The notes under the pieces: generated by a model
The model's input: only the letters and a program-made list of their open reading frames with translations
Told to the model about the DNA's origin: nothing
Databases searched by the model: none
Program-made: the position numbers and the translations under genes
NCBI GenBank assembly: GCA_018466975.1
Contig: CM031562.1
Location: forward strand, 2,046,001 to 2,110,000
Direction of reading: 5' to 3'
DNA from: Sparassis latifolia
Lineage: Eukaryota; Basidiomycota; Agaricomycetes; Polyporales; Sparassidaceae
Length of the DNA stretch: 64,000 nt
Shown here: positions 11,235 to 23,933 of the stretch, piece after piece
How positions within the stretch are numbered: position 1 is the stretch's first letter
Layout: every line of letters starts with the position of its first letter

Positions 11235-14200
11235 ACCTAGATCTCAGCCTCACCCAAGGCCTTGTATTTCCCTTCCTCTACGTATAATGTCACTGACGCA
11301 AAACCCGAGTCCAGCGAGGCGTCCGGCGTCCCGCATGCAGCTGTGATTGTGTCTGCTCAGGGTGCGCGTGAAGGAAGGTACCAGAAGTCGTATGTGTTAT
11401 TTGTGTCGCGTTCTGCTTTGCATGGTGTGGTGCGATGCAGTTTGCGTTTGATGAGATAAGGTTTGTATAAAAAGCACTTATTCGGACGTCTGCGGAGCGT
11501 CCTCTTCTGTTGTATCGCTTGCAATTGAATGGCGAAGCCGCCTCTATCTCTTGTCCCACCTTTGACCCCCCAAGCGCGATACTTCGCCATCGGCCCCCTG
11601 TCGGGCGCACGGGTGTCCCTGCGTTGCGAATGTCGAGTGACAATTGATACCTGATTATGAAAGTTGGAACGCGGGCGATCCCATTGGAGCCTCTCGAGCA
11701 GCTTCTGCTACGATCTCTGGCACTTCGTGACAGTAACTGACAATTGGCTCTGGTGCGTCGTCCGTTACCTCGGACTCAGACTCATCTTCCGCCTTCGCAG
11801 TGGGGCGGGCGCGCTGTGGCCATCTCCATCTGTCCATCCCTTCTGTAAGGTCCGTCGCATACACTACGAGTCGACGTTGTGCTGTCGTTCAACTGTCGTC
11901 TGTAATGCTCCTGATGCGCGCCGCAAATACACTCAGCACTGAATTGTGTCCGCCAATCATACCGTCCTCCCGAGCACAGGAACTTTCTAGCCCCCGGGTG
12001 CGCCGCGTGACCCTGCCCTTTGTACTGATCCAGCGGTTTGGAGATCTGTCGGGCAGCCCGAGCTTCTGAACCGCTATTCAGCCAACCTAGCTTCTACATC
12101 TCATCTCGGGCGTCCGCAGTACGCCCACGAACGCTTCCTGCGCTGCGAACTGGCGGGTGCGGCGCCGCCCCGGATGGAAGCACTAGCACTAGCACACCAT
12201 TTGGCAGGCGGGTCTGCGTCCCCCCCCCATATCCATCACCTGTCGCTGCAGCAGCACAGTTCTGACATATCGTTACGTGTACAGGAACGCGGCACAGAGC
12301 CAGAAAGGCAGAACCACATCCTCACCTGTACCGTATCCGAGCGCGTACCCACGTCACTCTACTCATTACTTATCGTCCGCAGCGGGCCTTGTATGCGCTC
12401 TATCCAGGGTATGTGCGACCCGTGCGTCCGGAGCCGCGCAATTGCGGGGAAGGGTTGACACAAAGTGCCCATCGCTCGCGGGAGCAACATGCAGGTCAGC
12501 TGCCGCCTTCGCTAGTCTCCCGAAGGCACTGGCGGACGGTGGACATTCTGCTTCGACCTCAGGATATTAACATCCGCCGTCCCATCGAACGTTCTGCAGC
12601 CCTGTCTGTCTGAGCCTGCGCCGCACGGGCGCTTGGAGTGGGGACAACAGTTACGGAGCTGGTCATATCCTAATTCTGCAGCTTATTCGTCGCGCGCGTC
12701 CCGTGCGTGATTGTCCTGTGCGTCACAGGACGCGGTGGCGCATGACCTGATATCGTCTGCTCAATCAATGTCGTCCGCGGCGCACTCTGAGCGCCCCCGA
12801 AATTTGTCTGACGGATGCGCGATGGTATTCAGCAGGATGTCGTTCCGGGACCGTACTAATTTCAACTACGCCGCGCTCGCCGATATCTGAATTGTGCGCC
12901 CTTGCGGCGCAGTGGCGTCATCCTGTCCGCGATGGCGATAGCCTTTGAGTTCGGCGGCGCAGATATGATGGAGCTTGCTCGAGACAGCGAATGTCTCGAT
13001 CCAGCTAATCACTCGTCGAATCTGTCGACGATGATGCCACGCCGCTATGCAGCTATCTGTCGCGTACATGTCGCCTTCTGGGCATCTGCGCAGGCCCAGG
13101 GTCCGCTGCTAAGAAGAACTGTGTTCGTTGGCGTCCAGAGATTGCTCAGCGTCACGGTTCGACTAGGTGCGGCCATGGCCGGGAACCTCCTTCGTTCTCC
13201 ACCCTAGTCTAAGGCAGTGCAGCTAGTTACTCTGCTTCACCTGAGGATATCCGTATCTGACTGATCGCCATCCCGACCCCGCCCGTGAGATTGGCTTTTT
13301 AAAAAGTGAGCATATGGCAAGCCGAAGTCCAAATGTGAATACAATTGCAAAGTGCGAGCGAACCTTGTCCAAATGCAACTTGAAATAATGCACGCCCAAT
13401 CCAGTCCACCGTCCACGGCCCCGATCCCGAAGACTTCCATTCCACCACCCCGACGGCAAATCCAGATGGATTATATAGATACTGTGCCCCCACGCCGGAC
13501 TCGCGCTCCTTCGGCCTCGCTACCGCCGGCGCACCACAGTATTCGTCAGTCTCGTTCAACGGCGAGTCGGACGCGTTATGGAGTTCTTGCTTCGTTCTCG
13601 CCAAGACTTACCGACGTTTCCTTGAAGCTCGTCGGTCGTTCGTTGTTCCAGCTAAATTCAGAACGTGAGACGTTTTGCGACGAAACTCACCTCCCGATTT
13701 TTGTTTGTGGTGCAGCACTTTAGTGCGGAACAAGTGCGGAACAAACAGACTTGGGCCGAATTGGGCACTAGTAGTCAATATGCGGTCAACCCTCCATCAT
13801 CAGATGCTGGCAACCATGTCACCCTTTGAGGACCATAAACATGTTCCCCAAGCTGCCAAAGAGCTCATAGGGATCTTCCCAGCTCTCTTCAGGGCATATG
13901 CCAGTGTGAGAACCCTCCATGTCATTCTGCAGATCTCAGGCTCTCCGGCGAGCGCTCGAGCTTCCGCATTTGGTTTAGGTCGTTTGTCCCATACTAAAGT
14001 GCTGCTCCGCGAACAAATTTTCGGCCAGTGAGTTTCGTCGAGAGACGTCTAACGTTTTAAATTTAGCTGTCATATCACTCATTCATATATTCGTACCGTA
14101 CCTGACTCCGAATGCGACTCCGACTCGGCGATGGCGTGCCGCCGGGCGTCGGGCTAGCCTCTTCTGGGCAGAACCGAGCTCGAGAGGGCGTGCTCGTTGA

Positions 14201-14350
14201 GGTCCGAGGGGATTCGCGTTTGGGGATTCCAGGAAGGCGGGGTGCCCGGGCTTTGGCTCAGCACTTTCTGCATCCGCACGTGCGTGCACCGCACAGACGG
14301 TCCAACTTGGACGGAAGATGCTGGAAGGCGGCGGGGGCTGACTGTGCTGC

Positions 14351-14776
14351 GCCACCACGATCGGGAAGGCTAGCGAATTTGGGCAATATTGTGGGTTGAG
14401 AGCGCGAGCGTATGTCGCATCTGCCTGGGGCGAGGGGGAGTGAGCGCCGACATCGGCGCGGCAACGTTCAATTTTGCTGAGACTTTCATAGGACGGTCGA
14501 ATTCGAATCCGAGTCTGCGAGTGCAGATCTGGATAACGAACGTTCTCCGCAAAAAGGGTGGGCTAAGCGCGCTGGCAGTCGAGGTGTTGGACTCTGCTGC
14601 CGCCACCGCGATCGGGGAGGCTAGCGGAATTGGGCAGTATTGTGGGTTGAGAGCGCGAGCGTGCGTGGGGTGAGGGGAGGGAGCGCTGGCGTCGTCGTCG
14701 AGAACAATGCCCGCACGTTCGAATTGAATTTGAGTCTGCGAGTTGCAGATCTGCATGCGGACGTTGTCCGCACAAG
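14351..14776. repeat. Diverged tandem duplication, about 220-250 bp unit
   Basis: Segment 14351-14411 is repeated at 14602-14661, sharing the block ATTGTGGGTTGAGAGCGCG. Segment 14499-14554 is repeated at 14717-14775, sharing GAGTCTGCGAG and TGCAGATCT. The two block offsets (about 251 and 220) differ, so the copies have diverged by indels as well as substitutions. Neither copy encodes a recognisable protein. Confidence 0.7.
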
Positions 14777-15368
14777 CCGCGCGTGGTCTAACCGCCGTCG
14801 GGGCCTGTGTGTGCACACTGAGGCCCGAGGTTTGGGAGATCAGAAGAGGCCATGCACGGATAGGGCGAACGGACGAGCAGATGGAGTGAGAACGACCGTA
14901 CGCAAAGTCACGGCGGTACTGGGTCGGAGGACCCAGTTCGCACAGTGGAGCCCGATCGCAGATGAATTACTACTCGGAGGGGGAAGATCTTCCAAACGCA
15001 CGGGAGAAGGGGGGGGGGGATATCGCGCGTTCGCAGACTAGAAGAACCATAGAGTTCGCAGACCAGAAGTGCCATAGAGTTTCGCCGAAACGGATCCTCG
15101 AGCCACGGTGCTAGCAGCGACGCGCCACCGCGAAGGCGCGATATTAACTGCGCGGACACGCAAGCAACAACGCCATCCGGACGCAAGCAACAACGTGCAT
15201 CTGGTCGCATGGCCGACGCAAGCCCACCTCGGCTCGTCGCCATCCTGGCAGCCAACCGACGGTGCAAAACCGATAACATCCGGTGAACCCACCAATCGAG
15301 CGTCGAGCGCGGGGGTGCCGACCAGCCCGGGGTAAGGAATGCAGCTCCGAGTGTTAATATTAGGTGAC

Positions 15369-15423
15369 CGCACCGTACATAGCCCCGCGGCGTAATAATT
15401 ATCGCACCGTACATAGCCCCGCG
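15369..15423. repeat. 21-bp direct repeat, two exact copies
   Basis: The sequence beginning CGCACCGTACATAGCC occurs at 15369-15389 and again at 15403-15423, a period of 34 bp. The spacer is AT-rich. The surroundings have no gene. Confidence 0.8.
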
Positions 15424-18400
15424 TCGCAACAATTGCGCGACGAGCGCGGGCGGGGAATATGCAGCGTCGCAGCCCAGCACGACGCAGCTCGAGCCATCAC
15501 CGTCGGTGCGCGATAGCGAAGGGGCGCCACCATCATCATCAGCCCTGCAGAGACGTGATGGCTCCGGGGCCATCATCGAGTAGCAGCAGCACGAAATCGG
15601 TGGATTGTAGGGTGTCCGGGAGGCAGTTTCACTAAATTTTTGGGAAGTCCGTTCCCCGGGCGCGGGTCGACGTGCTGCCAGTTGGACACATCGGTAGGTA
15701 AGTGGGTAGGTAATCGGAACGCGTCCTCGACGCACTACGGCCGATTTTTGCGGCGTAGTTGCCGCAGGAAATTGTTAGACCGCGATTTCACAGAAATTTT
15801 ACCGAGCGGCAGGTGTTCAGTCCGGCGTTCATACGGCACAAGGCGGCAGGGCTCGACGGGGAAGACCGAGTATCTGGCAGCAGCGGGTGCAGAGCAAAAA
15901 ACGCAGGCTTGGCTTGCGCTTCTCAGCAGGCGCAATACAACGAGCAAATTCGCGCCCCATTTCGATGTATGATCTGGCAAGTGCACGAGGCACGGAGGAG
16001 GAGACGGTGTGATCGTGCTCGTGTCGTGGAGCCGCTGTCAGTGTCCAGCGCACGTACGCGGGAGGTGTTTGTGCGTGTTTGGCCCGGGTCACGGTGAGGG
16101 CGTGACCACTGCTGATCGGGCACAATCGAGACGGCGAGCCGGCGCGTCTCCCGAAACGGGCATATGGCGGGAGATCACTGATCGGAGTTGCGCCGGAGTG
16201 TCGGGCCTTGGGGTGCATATGCGGCCGACCACCTGCGTCAGCGTCGGGTGCCGTTTATGCCTAAATTTGGGCAACGCTCCGCTGCTAATTGCCACTGCTT
16301 CTTCCTCCTGCCAGCCGCTATACGGAGCTGATACCTCCGACGGCTCTAACGGAGCGCTCTCTGGCAGCGCGCCAGTCCCCCAAATGCTGCACGGCAACTA
16401 TCGCATTAATATTGGCAATTGAGCACCCCTAAGCCCGCGATCGCGCTCGGCCAAAACACCGAAATGCAAAAATTAATTGGCTTGCACTGCAATCCCCTAA
16501 TCGAAATTCCCAATTGCGAGGCTTGTGGACGGGCACGGAAGCATATCGCCCGCCCCGAATCCGCTGCCGCGAGCCTATCGCGCGACGCGCCCCTACGCAT
16601 TTGCTTCCGTGTCCCCTGTACGAGCCGGCGCTTGCGAGTTCCTGCGCCGTACCTCGCGCATGTCGGCCGTCTCACCAAGCCCGCCACCGCCCGAGCTCAC
16701 TGACCAATATAATTAATCACCCCGGCTACAGTCATCTCAAACGGGGAACCATCCACACCAGAGCGTCGGCGGATCCAATTGTTGCTGCTCTGTCAACCCC
16801 GAACGCACCGGGGTTCGGGCTCGCTGAGTGATGCGGGGTAGTGGGCGATGATGCAGTAGAATAATTGGCTGTGTTCACCAAGGACATGTTACCAAGATTT
16901 GCATACGTACCTACTGTTATGAACTTGCAGCCGCTGGCGGCGATCCTGTCTCGTCGTCCTTCTGGTGAAATGTCATCTTATTCCGCAGCAACTTGTCGAG
17001 CAAAATAGCAATCAGACATACTATGCACGGCGCTGATTGAGCGGCGCCATCCCGTCCACCTACCGACCGACCGACCTCACCCACTGGCCCGCCATCACCC
17101 TATGCTCCGCCCGCCAACAAGTCACTCAAACCGCGCGTCCCCACGACCACGTCAGCGACCCCAGACAGAAGCCCCGGACCTTAAGCCTGGAGAAGGGACA
17201 CCCGAATGACTTCAGAGAGAAGGTGAATTACCGCGCGGTGCGATCCGCGATTTGAAGACGCTGGGCAGCCACGGTCAGAGTACCGTAGCCGTGGCAAGCA
17301 CTGAGATGCAGTATGATAAGCTTCCAGTGCGCGTCCGATGACGTGCACAGCGGGCGCCGCTGCGGCACTCCCAACACGGCGTGCCCGTCGTCTCGACTCT
17401 CGATGCAGACGTGCCTCCGGCGACCAGACAAATCCCACCGTGGGCCGTGACGACATTAACGACGTTCCCCACCACGCACGCGTATTCCGCACGAGGAGCG
17501 CAGATCTCGCCGCGCGCGGTCATCGATTTCGATCCCCAGCACTGTCGGTGGGGTTGAAAGACGAGCTCACCCGGGCGCGACACCGTCACTGACGGCTCGG
17601 GATTTGACACTGATAGTAAACGTCCAGGAAAGGCTGAAAGTCGCACAGGCACACGTCACGATCCTCAGCTACAAGATCAAGCAAAAGCAAAAGCGAAAGA
17701 GGAGTGCGGATAGCAGGGCCGGAGCAGGACGCAGCGCAGACAAGAGGAAGAAGGTACCGCGACCGTTGGCGGTCATCGAGTTGTCCGATTGAGCGTGCGA
17801 CTTGCATGCGCGGGGAGCCGCTACCCAGCGCTGCGGCGTGTAAATCCAGTACAGTACTCGCAGTACAACTGATCACCGTGCAGTACGGCGGAGCCGCCGC
17901 GCTGCCGCCTCGTGAGCCCGAATCGTTACCTAGTGCGGCAGCGCCAGCCTTGGAGACCAGACACGTTCGCGGCCGTGACGACGACGCTCCTCCCACAGCC
18001 ACGCCACCCACATCCGCACGAGGATGGGAGCGCAGATCCTCGCCGTCGCTTTTGGATACCCAACACCTGGCCAGCTGCACATCCCCGATCCTCGCCATCT
18101 CGCCATCTCGCCATCTCGAAAAGCGAACTTCGCACCAAAGCGGTCATGGCTGAACGGCATCTATTCCAGACCTACATAGAATACACGAGACACGAGACAG
18201 CTAGACACGACTGCGCGCAAGTAAAAGCGTAAAGTGCCCTGCCCAAGACGAGAGCGCGCATTCGACACCGAGTCGAGCAGTCGGGCATACATACAGCGAG
18301 TGTGCGTGCGATTCGGATTCGGCGAGATCTATATGGTGAGGAGTTTCAGACAAGGGCGCAGAGAGACGATACATATTGCGAGCGACAGCGAACAGCGGAG

Positions 18401-19052
18401 AGCGGACGAGGGAACGGGGACATAATATGCGAGCGAGAGTATGCGAGAGAAAGTATGCGTACGAGACGACGGAACGACAAGCACAGCCAACGCCGTGCAG
18501 TAAATTTTTGCGATGCTCGGCGCTAACTCGAGCGCCGGGTGTACGAGCACAACGAACACGCACATTCCATCCACAGTATAATTCCGTAGCGGCACTAGAT
18601 ATGTATCGACATCGGTAGGAACTGTGCGGGAACGGAAGAGGGAGGAGGGGGAGAGCACGCACACAGCAGCGCGGCACGTTACAAGAATATCCGTAGGGCG
18701 CAGAGGACGACGTGCAGGGATGAAGTGCAAAGCGACCGTACGGACTCGGGAAAGCAGGGGAAGTAATGGTGACAACGGCAGAGGGGAAGGGAGGGGGCGA
18801 TACGGTACACATACGGAAACAGCAGATAGGGAGGGAGAGAGATACGGCGGGTGTACGCGGGCGCAAAGTCCGTATGCAACGAATGGGGCGGACATCTTTT
18901 GTGTCGGTAGCATGTGGGGGGGAGGTGCCGCACCGCGCATGTCGCAATATGCCTAGCGCACTTGCGTGTATGCGCGGCGGGGCAGGTCAGAGCATGAGCG
19001 TATGGAGAAGCATGGTATGGGGGGGGGATCAGGCACGCGGCGCGGCGATCCA

Positions 19053-19076
19053 AAGCAGCAGCAGCAGCAGCAGCGC
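19053..19076. repeat. GCA trinucleotide microsatellite
   Basis: About seven consecutive AGC/GCA units lie in non-coding sequence downstream of the Ecl1-like gene. A shorter CAG run of five units lies at about 24329-24343. Confidence 0.75.
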
Positions 19077-19330
19077 GGCGGCAACTGCGCGCGCAGAATA
19101 GAGACGAGACGAGGGGCGGAGAAAATCGGTGGGCAGTAAAATACACGTGAGGATGAGCGGCCGGATGATGAATGAGCAATGAGTGAGTTGAAAGCAATGG
19201 CGATATGAGCGAGGAGTGATGTGGAGCGGGCCCCGCGGGCGGACCATCTATGTTGAGAGAGCCACGAACGAACCGAGTGTATCGAAGCAAAAAAATATGG
19301 AAAGAAATCCGAAATCCAAGAGCGGGGCGC

Positions 19331-20355
19331 TCACGAGTACCCTCGCGACGCCTTCCGCCCGCGCGCCACGAGCGCCGGATGGTCCTCCATCCGCATGTGC
19401 CGGTGCGACGCACGCGGCACGATCGCCTGCCCGACCTTCTCCACTATCCCAAAGGTCGACGACTCCCACCACTCCTCCTGCGCCAGCCCGAGCGCCAGCT
19501 TCCCGTCCACAGCGAGCGCGACGTAGCCGTCCTCCATGGATACGCAGTCGAGCGAAGGCTCGCGCGCGGAGCGGCTCAGCGTCCTGTGCGACTCCCGAGT
19601 GAGCGTCGCAGAGCGCTGACATTCATTTTGAGCGGCGGTCGAAGCAGCCCACGCCCGAAACTGGGCCCGGAGCGCGCCAATGAGGGTTTTCTGACGGCGG
19701 GGTGCGCCGTCCTCGGACCCGGACACGGGGGTCGCGAGGGAGACGGACGAGGAAGGGGTGATGCAGGAGTCCGCGCTAGTGTCCGTCGTCGAATGGGCGA
19801 GGAGGGACGGCAGCGACTGCCGCGGGTTGAGGACCGGGCGGGATGGCTCGACTGGGGCGAGGACGGTTTTGGACATACAGAGTGTGGGCGCGACGGGGCG
19901 GCAGTGGGTGAGAAGCAGCTTTGGCGGACGGAGGGACGCGGTGGAGGAGACGGAGGCACAGTCGGAGGGTGGACCTGGCTTTACACCGCGGGCCCAGGCG
20001 TGGATGCCTGCGGCGCCCTTGCCTATCCAAGCACCGCGGCCGCCGACGGGTGCGAGCTCCTGCTCGCATTGCGAGTACGAATGGGTGGACGGCTCGGGGT
20101 AGTTGTAGTCGAGCTCGTCGCTGAGGTCGGACAGGTCGTCGGCGACACGGCGAGGATCGAAGGAGGGAGAGGGGCGGACGAGCGCAGACGTCGACGGTTT
20201 GTCCGAGCTGAAGCATTCGCGTGAGCAGTAGGGTGCGGCGCCCTCCTGTGGATATATGCTATGAGGTGAGCAGGCAGAGGAGAGACAGCGAGGGAGCGTA
20301 CTGCATCGATATGCCTGTTGCAGGTCAAGCACCAGTTGAGATCCATAGCGTCCAT
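19331..20355 (-). CDS. Ecl1-type zinc-binding protein (life-span regulatory factor family)
   Basis: Two exons (20355-20302 and 20245-19331, with a 56-nt intron) join in frame into 322 aa. The N-terminus reads MDLNWCLTCNRHID and continues after the intron with GAAPYCSRECFSSD. The paired CxxC and CxxxC motifs, starting right after MDLNW, are the hallmark of the fungal Ecl1/Ecl2/Ecl3 proteins, which in S. pombe extend chronological lifespan and respond to nutrient and metal stress. The remaining 290 residues are Ser/Pro/Thr-rich and probably disordered. They end in a more ordered segment with MEDGYVALAVDG, and this long tail is absent from the small yeast proteins. The start could be 20355 or the ATG three codons downstream. 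It is the only convincing gene between 11.2 and 25.8 kb. Confidence 0.8.
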
Positions 20356-23300
20356 TGTGGTGAAGGTGGAAGACGGAGATGAGGCGAGGAGCGAGGGGAC
20401 GGGACCGTCGTGGGCGGATGGAAGATCGAGGAGGAGGAGATGGCGCGCAGGGCGACGTCTTATAGTAGACGGCCGCTACCTGAAGATGCTCGCCCATGGC
20501 CGATCGGATCTGAGCGTTAGGTGCAATTATTTTGATAACCACATTTATTGGGGCTAACCATATGCGGGACGCAGATGCAGGTCGATCTATCTTTATCGCA
20601 GATGCGGCCTAACGTTTTCTGGAAGAGCGAGTGACCGTCACAGGAGTCACGTCGACCCAGAGGAGCGGAACGTGCAATCGCGATCCAGGCCATGGACCAA
20701 GGCTCCCACACCAGCGGGGCACCTGCTCCTCCTGCTGCACCGTCCGGCCATCACCCGTGCTCGTCTCCCACTCTGCGATTCTTTCCGTCTTTTACTCGCC
20801 GTACCACGCAGCCTGCCCTGGTGCAGGAACTTCCCGTGCGCAGGAGCCTTCTCCACATCCATCTTTGCACCAACCATGCGACCCTTCTCTTCCCAGCCCA
20901 CAGGCAGTTGCCGCAGCTCGGAACTCTATTGGTCCACCGCCGAGCATCCACCGCCGAGCTATCAGCTGCCCCGTGCGACCACCCGCAGACACTAGGACAA
21001 TGACTGTCTGTCCCGCCAGCTCCACCCAATATGGTGCCCACCCAACGCGCATCACAGCGATTGCAGTGACTCACGTCGGGTGGGCTGCAGCTCTCGCGCG
21101 GGATCACCCTCCCGCTGATGGGCCCGCCACCGTCCCAGCGAGTCATCACACTCCCTTCGAGACTTCGCCGTGGTAGCACGGTAGCACCTGCGCAGCCTGG
21201 TAGAACCCGCACGTGACGCGGTCTTGTGTGCGAGCATCGCAAAATTAATTATCGTAACCATGACGCATCGACGCGACGCGCCCCCGGTGCGGGTGCGGAC
21301 GCGTACCCAGCAAAATTGACAATCAAGCCCCTTGCTCCCCCCCAATTAGCTGCTGCACAGGACCAGACCCGCACCAGCCGCGGCAGCGTCCAGACCGCCG
21401 ATGCCCAGGTACCAGAATACCAGAACGCCTCCCCCCATATCTTTTCTGCTCGCGCCAAGCTCGCACCGTACCTCGTCCTATCACCGAGCGAGGCCTCTCG
21501 ACGGTCCAGGCCCCCTCGAAGTGTCCCCAACGCAGAAACCCTCCGACTCTGATTCTGGCAGAACCGGCACAGTCTGTATGCAAAGTATATGTGCGTGCAT
21601 ATGTGTAATATTTACGGATGTGCTGTAATGCCGTTATAGCATCCTGCAATCGCAGAGCGTCGAAGCTACCCTCCCGGCGTCACCCTCCTGCCATCCTCGT
21701 CCGCACACGCCAGTTTCTGATCCTGCCCCTCCATCTGTAACTTATCTGTATGGCCACCGCGTCCTTGTCCCCCGCTACCGCGCGCCCACGCTCGCACTCT
21801 CGCAAGTATAGCCGTGCGAACGCGTGATGCCCGTCCCCCCCACACACCGGCCTGCGTATGGCCGCAGGCCCACTTACGCCTGCCTGTCTCGCTTCGCCGC
21901 TTCTGCGGTGTGTTCTTCGATGCGATGTGGGTCGCCCGTATCGTCATCGGCCACAGGCTCCCACCCTTGGCCCTGCGGCCTCGGAACGCTTTACCATCTG
22001 CTCGTCACCGCGGAGCGTGCACGCGCCCGCTTTGGGCTAGCCCGCGGGCGCGCGGCACATACCGCAGGGGATGGCGCGCAGCGCGGATCGCTGCCTCTCC
22101 CGCGACTCGTGTTCGGACTGGCGCGCTGGCTGGAAAGGGCACTGGCGCTGAGCGCTGGGCATCGGCACGATGCGGCGTGCCGGTGAGAGTGAGAAAGCGA
22201 GTGCGAGCAGCGAGTCCACCCTCTCTCGTCACGGCGCTCCGCAGAAGGATACTTAGAGGCAGATATAAGTCTCGCTTCTGGCTATTAGCTATGGGCTACG
22301 GGTGCCGTAGCAGATACCCACGCGCGCTGCTTCGTGCTCGTAGTGCCCTACCGATGACCATACCGGTGCGAATACCAATACGAACCCCGGTGCGATCGTG
22401 ATGACGCTGCGCAAGCAAATGTAAATGTGGCACCTTCGGTGCGATGTGGTCGTAGGGTGCAGACGAACCGGTGCGTATTGCGTGCGAACGGTATGCGCGT
22501 GGGCAAGCGCATCCTGACTCGGGTGCCACACGCCCGTTATGGACGCGCACTTCCCATATCCGGACGTGCGTTTCTGGCAATTCCAGTACCTTTCGTATGC
22601 GCGTGGCTGCTTCTGCCATCAGAGGCGACGGATATTGCGGCGAGAGGCGGGCTGGACGTGCCGCGGCGGCGCGAGTCACCGCAAACGTTACGTTCGTTGA
22701 TGGCGTTGAGCGACGTGTCGCGCGGACTGTCACTGCACGTCCGTCGCGTGCGCGCGGGATCGCTATCATTCGCGTCTGGCCACTGGTGCGGTTTACACAT
22801 TGGGCAGCGGTGCGAATGGGTACCGCCGCAGTCAGCGCCAAGAGTGCTGACTTTGGGTGGTGTTGAACTGCAGGCGTTGGATCACTCAGGAAGATTTCGT
22901 GGAATGCGACGCTTCGATCGAGGGGGAGGCGTTCCCGGACTGGGACCACCTTGGGAGGACAATGCATGGAACGAGTCACAATAACGAACGCGGCAGCTAA
23001 GCAGGATGCCTACCACTCAGATGGAGATCCGATCGGACGCTCCGTCGCGTCCACACGCGTCACGGCGTCCACAACACACAGTACCTCTTTTGGTACTCCG
23101 TGGGCGAGTCAGACGCTCTCGCCGCGATTCGAGCACGTTAATGTGTTCGGGCGCGTTAATGTATCAGCGCATCTATCTCTTTGCGATATGACCGTGAGCC
23201 CGAGTCTACCCTAGTGGTAGCCTGCCACAGGGCAGAGACCACCCCGAAAATGCCATGCGCGCGTTATCCCCGTTCCATGAATGCATGACATCTGAGCCTG

Positions 23301-23752
23301 ATATCCATGTTCCTGTCAGCAGTGGCGCTGCACCGACCCTCTCTGTGTCTCCGCGAACGCACGTGCTGGCAGAGGCATGCACCAACTTAGCCTACAATCC
23401 CCTCGGACGCAAGCACTGGCGTGCCCGAGCATCTAGCTGTGGCAGATGCCATGGAAGAACCGCCGCCGCATGCGATCCCGCACTCTGAACTGCAGCCACA
23501 AATTTCTACCTGTACAGCCTATGCGCGCGCCATCGACTCATGCATTTCATATCCAGCACCCACCGTGCTTCCAAGTCATCCAGAAGACGCCCCGTCTGCC
23601 CGTCTGCCCGAGTGCCACCCACAGCACAGCAGAGCTGATATTCACCCCATTTCCGCATATCCACGAGCGTCCACGCCACAATTCAGGCTTAGCTCCCACG
23701 TATCTTAATCCGTACACGCGCCCCACAACGCCACAGACGCGACACACGCGCC

Positions 23753-23792
23753 GCCCGACCACAACCACCCTAGCCCGACCACAACCACCCTA
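23753..23792. repeat. 20-bp exact tandem repeat, two copies
   Basis: The unit beginning GCCCGACCACAACC is present at 23753-23772 and again immediately after at 23773-23792. A partial third unit follows (TCCCG). There is no associated gene. Confidence 0.8.
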
Positions 23793-23870
23793 TCCCGATA
23801 ATGACATTATCCACGTCCTGGCATCTCCGCTCGGTAGTCCGGGTCCACAACACACACGCACAGCCTCCAA

Positions 23871-23933
23871 GTCGATATGTGTTGTACGGAGCGTCGAAGC
23901 TTCGTTCAACACTCCATACAACACGCATCCGAC
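23871..23933 (-). repeat. Inverted repeat able to form a long hairpin
   Basis: The left arm 23879-23898 and right arm 23905-23924 are reverse complements at 17 of 20 positions, around a six-base loop. All three differences are C versus T, so an RNA from the minus strand would pair through the full arm using three G-U wobbles. Pairing can extend outward to 23871 and 23933 with one bulge and weak pairs. It could be a structured RNA, a foldback element remnant or chance. Confidence 0.55.

Larger units (their letters stand above)
11235..19330. other. Gene-poor 8-kb stretch with scattered direct repeats
   Basis: No protein family is recognisable on either strand over about 8 kb, although GC richness produces several long chance reading frames. 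It holds a diverged tandem duplication (14.35-14.78 kb), a 21-bp direct repeat (15369-15423), an 11-base G run (15009-15019), three GCCATCTC units near 18098-18118, and a purine-rich plus strand at about 18.62-18.86 kb. An acidic minus-strand frame at 11655-11864 has coding-like composition but no recognisable exon partners. No reverse transcriptase, integrase or transposase motif was seen. Confidence 0.6.

Noticed and set aside
11655..11864. Acidic 69-codon minus-strand frame with coding-like composition
   Set aside because: Upstream in-frame sequence is interrupted by a stop, and no splice partner giving a recognisable protein was found. It is left as unresolved rather than called a gene.
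14908..15735. 275-codon open frame on the minus strand
   Set aside because: It lies in GC-rich, repeat-bearing non-coding DNA. Composition is Arg/Ser/Pro/Cys-skewed, it includes translated direct repeats and a G run, and it has no family motif.
18201..18947. 248-codon minus-strand frame and overlapping frames up to 19413
   Set aside because: These are translations of a pyrimidine-rich strand, giving Ser/Pro/Leu/Arg low-complexity text. Overlapping frames of similar length on the same strand indicate chance.
22296..22984. Overlapping long frames on both strands (227 and 185 codons)
   Set aside because: Both cover the same bases, and neither has protein-like motifs or splice partners. GC-rich DNA readily gives such frames.
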